Positions 1 through 8,513 of a stretch of DNA of 64,000 nt are shown here, in pieces. Each line of letters starts with the position of its first letter. Position 1 is the first letter of the stretch. The translations under genes were made by a program, and so were the position numbers. The stretch spans positions 4,534,456 to 4,598,455 of the forward strand of contig JAFMSR010000012.1 in NCBI GenBank assembly GCA_022818135.1, read 5' to 3'. The stretch is from Saxidomus purpurata. Its lineage: Eukaryota; Mollusca; Bivalvia; Venerida; Veneridae. The notes under the pieces were generated by a model. That model did not search any database. It was given only the letters and a program-made list of their open reading frames with translations, and was not told the DNA's origin.

Positions 1-1443
1 AGATCTTCTATGCCACTTGGACCACTTCGTTTAATTGCTAGATTCAAGTGTGACAAATTAAGTCCACTTCCTGCTATACACTTAGCAATATCATTACTCA
101 CTGTCTTTGTATCTATTAAGGGTTGTAAAGATGGAAGATTTTGACAAACCTGTCTTGAGTACTTATATGCATCTGAACAAAATTCAACAGCAAATGAACC
201 TTTTACAAATTCTTCATTTGCTAAAGAAGCAGTTTCAACAATTCTCTGAAGAGTTATGACATCACTAAAGCATTGTGTGCATTGTACTGCTCTTTGAGAA
301 AATGCTCTGCAAGATACTGCTGAGTACATGGTTTAAAAGAGTAAAAAACCTTTCTTGTATCAACAAATCCAGTAACATGATTACAAAATTGTGAATACAG
401 CCCACATTTATGTAAAGCATTTTGTTAAAATTGGGCAGTCAAATGATCTACAGTTATGACCTTCTAGCACATTATCTTCAGATTTTGACAAAAATTCAAT
501 AAAACAATTCAAGGCTTCATAAACACTTAAACTGTTGACAGCACTATTTCTGTAAAACATCTGATTGCCAACAGCATCTATTTTTGTGATATCACTTGCC
601 CTTTTAGAAATTAGCTTCTTTAGTAGAACATAAGTGTTGAAATATTCCTGGCCTCTTCTTGCAGCTATCTGTATTATATGCTCTTTTTCTTCCTGAAATT
701 CAGTTAGTATGACAATTCATTACATAAGACAGATTTTTCACCAAAAATGAAATTTGAGCTTTACTGCAAAGTTTGACAACTAGTCAAGTAGATTTTATAC
801 TACTGCTAAATATATCAGTAAGCTCATCTTCATATCATATGTTGATTCAGTAAAACACAGAGAAAAAACACTCACTGAAATAATTGGACATAAACATTTG
901 ATCTATATTTAGCTATAAGATAAAGACAGGTAAGCATTTTACTAGAGAAATGTGTAGTGGTACATGAAATTGTGTCCAAGGTAGTGGCCAATGTTGTCTA
1001 ATTTTAAAGTATTTAATAGCTATTGATATAGCCTTTAAACTCACAAAGACAAAACCTGTTCCATATGACAGCTGTTGATTCTATGGAAATTCAAAGCATG
1101 TCTTAACTAGCATAGATGCATTAGTACATGTATGTTACTACTCTTGAAAGGATATACATGTAGTAAAACCAACTTTGCTACAGAACTTATCATATTATAG
1201 TGTATAATTGTAATAAGGCTGCCATACCAGCATCAATCTTGACCTCTGATGCAAATACAATACCTAGTCCTGTAGTCTCAAGACCAAAGAATATCCTGTT
1301 GTGAATGGTCTGTAAAGTATCTGCAGAGGGCTTGTATACTGCTTCAGGTATTGTTTCAGGTAGATCTTCACAATTTTCAAAAGCTAAATTACTCTGGTAC
1401 ATAGGACCCTCATGGAGCTCATTCACTGATCTCTTTTTATTCC
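1..1443 (-). pseudogene. DEDDh 3'-5' exonuclease-like gene fragment, two exons, runs off the window
   Basis: Read on the minus strand. An exon at 1264-1443 follows a clean acceptor (ttttcag) and ends at a GT donor. It encodes an acidic linker and then FFGLETTGL, the Exo I motif. A second exon starts after an acceptor near 697 and runs to the window edge. It contains HIIQIAA, then GHNCRSFDCPIL (about 426-461, Exo II) and YNAHNAL..SDV (about 259-290, Exo III), in the order expected of DnaQ/TREX-type exonucleases. The first catalytic Asp of Exo I (FDLETTG in the family) is Gly here. The frame breaks near 420, near 275 and at the exon junction. A decayed copy is most likely; homopolymer assembly errors could explain the frame breaks but not the Asp-to-Gly change. 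It may belong to the same gene as the Mutator-like exons at 3262-4046. Confidence 0.7.
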
Positions 1444-1794
1444 TGAAAAATAAAATCACATTTTCAGGCTGTGTCAAATCAATTCATTAAAACATCAATG
1501 CAAACATATTTTGATATAATGACTGTAAATCATTTAAGATAACATTATGTAACAAGAGTGATATCATGGTGCTATCTCACTCACCTAATCACAAGACTAA
1601 ACTGATTGTAAAGCAAGACATTTACACATACATAAACAGGAATGAAATGGTTATATGATATTTCATTACTTGCAGTTCGAACTAGGTGAAACCATTACAA
1701 ACTAGAACTATCACTGAAGGTGATGAATACCCCCTCAAACACCCCACTGACACAGTATATAAAATTTATGTAATATTTGATGCTTTAATTATTG

Positions 1795-2110
1795 GACCTG
1801 CACAACTTAAGGCTTCTGTGAAGTAAGATTAACTTCTGTCCACGGATTTTGGAGATTAAAAGCGCACAATATTTTACTATCTCAAACCCCTGTGGCCTTT
1901 GACCTAGAGACCCAACACATTGACCATGCACAACTAGGCATTGTACTGATCTCTTCTGTGAAGTATCATTAAATTCTGACCAGGGGTTTTGGAGATTTAG
2001 TGTCCAAAAGATTCTGTCTACAGACAGACAGACAGACAGACAAGCTGAATCTAGTAAATTCTCCCTTACACTTTGTGTTCGGGGGGGACGGGGGGTGCAG
2101 TATAAAAATT
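1795..2110. repeat. Dispersed bivalve-type repeat with two related ~140-bp units
   Basis: The units around 1810-1860 and 1949-2000 share 'cttctgtgaagta' followed by a variant of 'ggttttggagattta'. A (caga)n microsatellite lies at 2019-2041 and a G-rich stretch ends it at 2080-2100. Similar 'aacaagagggccatgat' type sequence begins near 3078. It is non-coding; the one ORF across it is a shadow. Confidence 0.5.
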
Positions 2111-2167
2111 TGAACAATTTTCATGAAAGCATTCATTCAATCATTGATAAATTAAAAGATTATACCC

Positions 2168-2617
2168 TTAAAGCGACTGCACTCCAAATTCTTAGTAAAT
2201 TTTAATTTTTTGGTAAAATCAATATATATTCAATTTGTCAGCATCAAGATTATTTTCTTTGTGTAAGAGCTAAAAATAAAGGTAGAAAAAAAATATTTAC
2301 CCGAGCCAGGTTTTGAACTCGGATCTTTGCGCTTACAAAAAATTTACAGCGGCTTAACCTACTACACTACGGAGTCAGCTGATTTGATGCGAGTTAAAAA
2401 TATTGGTATACCAAAGAGCCCACCCCGTTAGTCACGGGGTGATATTTTCTACAATAAAAGTAAGCAAAACAACACATTTTAATTGTTTCTTTTGTTAGAA
2501 AACTTGTCACGTTATCATAATACAATGCCCCTGATACAGTAATGACAATTGTTTTCTTGAAATTGAAAATTTTCTTTTTTTAGCGTAACTTGTTCATCTG
2601 GAGTGCAGTCGCTTTAA
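2168..2617. mobile_element. TTAA-flanked MITE with 19-bp perfect terminal inverted repeats
   Basis: The left end reads TTAAAGCGACTGCACTCCA (2168-2186) and the right end (2599-2617) is its exact reverse complement. TTAA therefore stands at both borders, the target duplication typical of piggyBac and Kolobok superfamilies. The ~450-bp interior has no transposase. It holds a tRNA-like segment (2296-2390) in minus orientation. Confidence 0.8.
2296..2390 (-). repeat. tRNA-like (SINE-head-like) segment inside the TTAA MITE
   Basis: On the minus strand, 'gtagtgtagtaggttaagc' resembles an RNA polymerase III A box and 'gagttcaaaacc' resembles a B box, with a spacing like that of a tRNA. The cloverleaf is not convincing, so I read it as tRNA-derived repeat rather than a functional tRNA. 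Confidence 0.45.
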
Positions 2618-3261
2618 ACTTTCAACTTGTTTCTTTGACATTTTGCTGCTGTAGTCATGGCTATTGCTTTGCATTTGCTGTTTTAGATGTCACATAGCAC
2701 ACATAATTTGTGTATTTATGTGCCTGGAGAAATTCCCACCTTTTTATGAACCTATAAAATATATAATGAATAATTTGCTTTCTTCCATCACTGTTACTAT
2801 GACTACAAATAAAGATACTGGTGATCATCTTGCTTTATCATACACAATGTAAAAAATATTTATACTTTTCTCATAACAGAATAAGCTAACACCTTCAGAA
2901 AGCTAAAACCTTTAGTCACACTTCATGATGTCAATTCCATCAAAAAGAAACTTAAAATATCATTTTATTTATCACTGTTATGAAAATGTCAAGAATAAAA
3001 TGCTTTTATAGTCAATATATTTGATAATATAAGATCTGGAAAAAAATTACCATTGCTAAGTCAAACCTTAGTTTTTAAACAAGAGGGCCATGATTGTCCT
3101 ATATCACTCCCCTGAGTACCATCACCCTTAACGCTTAGGTCACAACATTTTTAAGCAAGACTTTTTCACATCTCAGGCCCTTGTGACATTGAGCTTTAAC
3201 TGTATTACCCCATATAAAAATATGCACAACTAAACTTCATAAGTAGCTGTCTGTTTATTAC

Positions 3262-3338
3262 CTGACAAACTGTCATAGGACTTGCCACTCCCACGCTTCT
3301 GCCAACCAGCATCACCACTAACTTCAATATATGTTGAC
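3262..3338 (-). pseudogene. Exon of a Mutator-like-domain gene
   Basis: The minus-strand exon lies between a 'ttgtag' acceptor (3339-3340) and a 'gtaataa' donor (3260-3261). It reads STYIEVSGDAGWQKRG followed by SGKSYDSLS. A GD.GWQKRG block followed by Y.SL is the hallmark of the Mutator-like domain (Pfam 'Mutator', PF20700) seen in many invertebrate transposon-derived proteins; this assignment is from memory of the family. The exon is open and has intact splice sites. The rest of the domain is not visible as one ORF, and the downstream exonuclease exons are broken. Confidence 0.6.
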
Positions 3339-3629
3339 CTACAAAAAAAGAATAAAGTTACAGTTGAATAAAAAAAAATAATTATAAATATTTCATATTA
3401 GTGCAGGGAATCTTATACATCAACCTTACATCAATGTCTTATACTGCCTCAGTACTTTCTTTCAGTAGTTTACCTTGTCAGCATATGAAACTAACTTTAG
3501 TAACATAAATCAGAGTTCAATGAAATTGGTATCAATACTATTTTCTTAGGATATGCTGATAGTATATACCTTCTGTTGTGTTGTAGAGAAATGTCTGACA
3601 ATACAGAATTTTACTTTTCTATAATACAA

Positions 3630-3885
3630 CCTATAACTAAAATAAATCTAGTCTACAAATAGTACAACTGAAGTATGGTGGCTATAAAACTGAAGTAGGT
3701 CTGGTCCATAACTGAAGTCAATCTGGTCTATAACTGAAACAGGGCTGGTCTATAATTGAAGTGGATATGGTCTATAAGACTATAATTGAAGTAGATCTGG
3801 TGTATAACTGAAATAGATTTGGTCTATAATTGAAGTAGGTCTAGTCTATAACTGAAGTAGATCTTGTCTATAACTGATGTAAACA
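3630..3885. repeat. Minisatellite with ~24-bp unit
   Basis: About nine imperfect copies of a unit like 'ctataactgaagtagatctg' run in tandem, with substitutions and small indels between copies. No coding potential. Confidence 0.75.
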
Positions 3886-3989
3886 AGTATAACGATTGGA
3901 AGAAATTAAATTGGAGTTAATTTTTTATAATTGCACGCTTAATTATCAATGTGTTTATATACCCTTGCAAACAAACTTCATTTTGTAAA

Positions 3990-4046
3990 CTTATATCTAC
4001 AGATTCTTTTGCAAGCTGCTCAACTGCTCTCCCACTTTCTTTCACT
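3990..4046 (-). pseudogene. Probable upstream exon of the Mutator-like-domain gene
   Basis: After an acceptor 'ttccag' (4047-4048), the minus strand reads VKESGRAVEQLAKESVD in one open frame. That resembles the helical stretch usually found just before the SGD.GWQKRG block. The donor position is uncertain, since a GT follows the AKES codons. The call rests on position, orientation and composition. Confidence 0.4.
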
Positions 4047-4059
4047 CTGGAATCAAACA

Positions 4060-5470
4060 TTTTAAAACTATGATCATCATAAATAAATGATTCAATGAAA
4101 TTGATCTAAAATCATGAACAAGTAAGATAAAACTATTTTGTAAAACTGAAAATTATTGCATAATTATGATATTATATTACATTGCATGCATGCAGTGCCC
4201 ATTTAACTATGCTTATTCCTCATGTTCACACATTCATCTTGTGTTTACACATATACTAACAGATTTACCTTCTGTTCAGCATGGCATGGCTAACAGGAGG
4301 TATGTTGAGACAAAATAAAATACTGTTCAGCTGCCATTCACTCACTCAACTGCGCAGAATTGCTGAAATACAATTAGCTCTGTTAGAAATTGATCTGTAC
4401 TGAAAGTAACATTACTCAAAAGCATATCTGTCACTGTTCTGTTATTTCTGTAGCTTGAATATCAACAGACCTGATTTCAATCACTTGTATGGGCAAGTAC
4501 ATGTATATACTTCTTAATTACTTGTGTGAGATTCAGTCACAGAGGAGTTGTACTATAGGAAAAACTTTGAAGTTTAAACCCTTCTTAAAATTATCAAGAA
4601 GAGGAGAAAGTGTAGCATTATAGACACAATTCTAAGAGCCCTCACTCAGCTTTTAGGCTAGCTCTTTAGAGACATGGTTAAGTGTATGTTTAGCATGCGG
4701 GAAGATTCAATCCATGGTAGAGGTTATGTTCGCTTTTCCTTATTGATTTACTTTGCCTACTTGTACATGTATTTTCAAACTTTTTTGCAATCCCTTTCAA
4801 GAAAAACATTTGCATCCTGTTGATGTAAAAAAATCTTTCCAAGCATAAAACTGTATACAGTAGTCTACATCAATGTGATAATCTGGTAAAAAGACAGTCA
4901 CTCAAATATATTTATACATATATATATAAATATATAATTGTGATACTTATAAAATATTTTACAGTAAGGCCTCATACTCTCATACAGGTACCGGTTTCAA
5001 GCTGACAGTCTTCCTAAAAAGTGCCTGTTTGCTTAGTTGGCCAAGCTAATGTTTGCTGCTTGTTTGCTGCTGTCTGACAGAATTTAAGGAGCTTAAGGTT
5101 TTTAACACAATAGCTAGTTTCTGTTGTTTGGTCCAGAGAGACTGAACCGACACTAATAAATTGCAGTTAAAAATAGAGACTCAAAGTCTGTCAAATTTCT
5201 AAAGATTTTGAGCATATTTTTAAACAAGACATGTTGGGTTTGATTGAAAGCTGTAGTTTATACAATGTATAATGTCCAGACGCGATTATGTTTTTGTCAA
5301 AATTCACGAAAAAATTTAAATACGAAATAAAGTATCCAATGACACTGTCATTTATGGTAGCAAGAACAAGATGTACCGAATAAATAGATCAATACAATGG
5401 GGATGAGTCATATACATGTGGATCTCAAGTAGAATAATTTATGAGATGAAAGGGAAATTTGTTTTTAAAT
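4060..5470. other. Non-coding stretch without recognisable genes
   Basis: The sequence is AT-rich and free of ORFs above 60 codons, with a short (ta)n stretch near 4915-4935. I see no splice-flanked coding exon or repeat family that I can name. Confidence 0.5.
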
Positions 5471-5476
5471 ATATTG

Positions 5477-5640
5477 AGGGGAGCCAAGGTCTAGAGGTTA
5501 AGGTATCTGCCACTCATTCCGGAGGTTGCAGGTTTGAGCCCCAATGGGGTTATGACCATACTTTCTCATATGACACCAGGAAGTGGGCTCGAAAATGACT
5601 CAATAAGCTACATGGTTTCTTTGCATTTAAGCTAAAGTAA
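5477..5640 (+). repeat. tRNA-derived SINE-like copy
   Basis: 'gagccaaggtctagaggtta' followed by 'ggaggttgcaggtttgagcc' gives A-box-like and B-box-like blocks at tRNA spacing, and a non-tRNA body continues to about 5640. A related head lies on the minus strand at 59866-59945, so this is a dispersed family. Confidence 0.5.
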
Positions 5641-6309
5641 ATTAGTTTTAGATAAAACAATATCGAGTTTTTCTAATGGCCCATTACGGAAGATGATATC
5701 GTTATGTCAATTTGAAACAATACAAATTGAATTGATTATTGGTTTAATAAATAAATATAAAATATAATATAAACAATTCGCATTACCTATGAATAGCTAA
5801 CAATGAAATCAATACCTATCTGTAGTATTTATCATAGTTACTATACTTATATATATAGTCTTTATGAAATTTCATATTCTCAGCTTCGCACATCCGGGTA
5901 CTGATCAAATATTTTCATTCGGGAGAGGTGACTCCTCGGCTGTCATCGCTGGTCTCTATACATCTTTAACTTTGAATAATACAATAACCAAGATTAGAAA
6001 TGAAAGAAGACTACGATCTTCCAATACCTTGAAACTATCAGATCATTTTTATAATAATTTTATGTTGTTAAAAGCTTTTTGTTTCGTTTAAAATAAATTT
6101 AAACTTGCATATGAGTCAACGGTAAAGACCGAGTTTTCACCTTTTACCGAATGGAGAAATGAAAGCGACCTAATAATCCAATTGGTTAACTGGTCAGTAT
6201 GAAATCACGGCGAAGCCGAGAATTTAGCCTCAAGTTCCTCATACTACTGAGCGGTTTTTGTTTATTTCTAAAATTAGATTTAGCTCAGGTCCGACAAAGG
6301 AGTCACCAA

Positions 6310-6560
6310 GTCAGCCCGGTTAGCTCATTATATAGGTAGAGCACGAGACTTGTAATCTCAGGGTTGTGGGTTCAATTCCCGGGGCTGACCAACTAAAATT
6401 ACTAACAGTCTTTCTGATGAGATTTAAAACCAAAGTCTCATCATATGTATAGGTGCTATACACCTGGCATGTAAAACTAAAAGAACCAGGGGTGTCTCTC
6501 GAATTGGGATGCTTTTTGTGGGTGTGGTCGGAGTTCGACATGCACATGGAGACTTCTAGT
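6310..6560 (+). repeat. tRNA-Thr-like SINE
   Basis: The head at 6313-6391 has GCTC/GAGC D-stem halves. Its anticodon arm GAGA-CTTGTAA-TCTC would give anticodon TGT, and its T-loop is TTCAATT. Seven bases at each end pair, but six nucleotides separate acceptor and D stem instead of two, and one T-stem pair is broken. A body with 'gtgctatacacctggcatgt' follows. This fits a tRNA-derived SINE, not a functional tRNA. Confidence 0.6.
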
Positions 6561-8380
6561 CTAACTATTTCGACTTCGAAGGCAAACCGAATTTATAGGT
6601 TGATATTTTATAGTTGTTCACCTTCTAGAGGTGTGACAGTTATAAAATATCAGATCTGTGAAAGGGGTCACAGTGAAACGCCAAATTAATTAGGCTAGGA
6701 GACGTCCACACATAACAAGGTATTTTTATCTCATAATTATGGCCATTTTACGAACTTGTCTTAATTCATTTAAAGAATGTACAGCTAGCCATGGCTTTTA
6801 GAAATAGTATCTTATAATTCTGTTTAGAATGACCATATGCCTTTATGGTTTTATATGGTGTATATAAATTACTACAAATCGACCAATACCCGTTAATATC
6901 TTTCCTACTTTGCCCGCGTTTCAAACTTCAAACAAAAACACCGATAGTTTGATAATTGCCGCAATATATACGTCACAGTTACTCTTGTAGGCGAATAAAA
7001 TTAGTTGTGTTGGCAATCAATTTGAATATATGATTATATTTTGATTGGTTCATAATACATGTTTCATATTATGCTATAAGGGAATTTTGATTTGAAGACC
7101 CTGGTGTATTTACAACAAATAATATGCAAAATACACTGACAGAATGTGTGCGCATGCGCCGGGAAAAGACTAACATTTTCTTCTCCGAGCTGAAAATTTT
7201 TCGAAACAACTGTTTGTATCCCAATTATAGACATATTTGTTAACTTAAACATTACTAAGTATCACTAGAGTGATTTTCCAACTCATCAATAGTAATTCAT
7301 TGTTAAACAGGCCAGTATATCGTCGTTGCTATTTTTTCACTGTACCGGATAATTTTACCCTTACACCGGTTGTTTGTTTACGTTTCCTTCAACATCCGGT
7401 TACCATAGAGTTATGTTTTTGGGTATTTATGTAAGTTTTGCATTTCTATCAGTCCTTTTAGTGATAGTTAGGCCACCTAGGACGGCTGATATGGCCCATC
7501 CTAGACCCAACACCAGACCGAACCTTTTCACACCCCATAAATCGTTACAACTCTGTTCGTTATTTGTCAAACTAGTTCTGGCTTCCAAAACTCTAAATGC
7601 CGCTATTTCAATATTTTGTTTTTCGTCAGCTGCGGCTTTAGAGTTTTGGATCAGCCCTACTACGAATCCTTACCAGAATAACAGATCATGCAAATTTTCA
7701 TCTAATGTACGTTAAGTAGGGAAATATGATCATGTTTGGGTCATATATTTATAAATTCATCTTTTCAAACCAATTACGGTGTTCTACAACCAAAGTTGAC
7801 TACAAAAACATCGATTTTTCAAACCTACATCATTGTGTTTACATTTACAACGGACTTTCCAAATGCCTGCTCTCGCGGGATCTCGTATGATGCAATCGCA
7901 CTTATTTTTCATGTAGTTCAGAACGCTTGATATTTTCCTTTTGTTTAGTGTAAATATACAATAGCATTTACCACTATGTTTTTTTATTTCAAAAGAAATT
8001 TACTTTATTTTCGATGCGGAACAGACCTTGAAAGTGTTCGCGCCAAAACGCACGTGGTCATGTAAATAAATAAACTGTCCCCGTGACCTCAATCGGAACC
8101 TTCGGCGATTTCCCGCAGAGATCCCTTTCCAAAGGTTCCTGGGAATGGTCACGTGATAATTGTCAAATCGGCAAGATGGCGGCCAATTGGTGAAAATTCT
8201 GACCTGTTCGAAACTTTCGTAAAGCTTTACGTTAAATAGATAAAATTTGATATTCAAATTTGGCAAATTAAAAGATTATGGTCTGATTAATAAAATTATT
8301 TATTGTTTTCACTTATTGCTCATGAAATACTGAAATGCGAGCGTGTCAGATTCCTGGCACGATTATTGGTACGATTTCCC
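6560..8380. other. Non-coding stretch
   Basis: Several short ORFs occur but none shows domain features, splice context or repetition elsewhere. The only structure I noted is an inverted repeat (7585-7603 against 7632-7649; 18 bases pair with one indel, 28-nt loop). Confidence 0.4.
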
Positions 8381-8391
8381 TACGGAGTAAG

Positions 8392-8438
8392 CTTCAGCGT
8401 ACCCTTTCTGTCAAGCATATAAACCGGGTACGCTGAAG
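8392..8438 (+). promoter_or_regulatory. Stem-loop in the LINE 5' untranslated region
   Basis: CTTCAGCGTACCC (8392-8404) and GGGTACGCTGAAG (8426-8438) are perfect 13-bp complements around a 21-nt loop. It lies about 75 bases ahead of the first plausible start. A role in translation or RNP assembly is inference. Confidence 0.5.
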
Positions 8439-8513
8439 TTGTTTTAGCTAGTCAAACTCAAATATTCCTATAAATTTAATTTACCAGTATCCACAAAATG
8501 TTCAAAATCGCTA

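Noticed and set aside
3078..3190. Separate gene start at 'aacaagagggccatgat'
   Set aside because: It looks like the edge of a dispersed bivalve repeat and is not open in any frame.
6313..6391. Functional tRNA-Thr (TGT)
   Set aside because: Four extra bases between acceptor and D stem, a broken T-stem pair, and a SINE-like body directly after it. Better read as a tRNA-derived SINE.
7374..7715. 113-codon plus-strand ORF with a hydrophobic start
   Set aside because: It spans an inverted repeat, and has no domain, no splice support and unconvincing composition.
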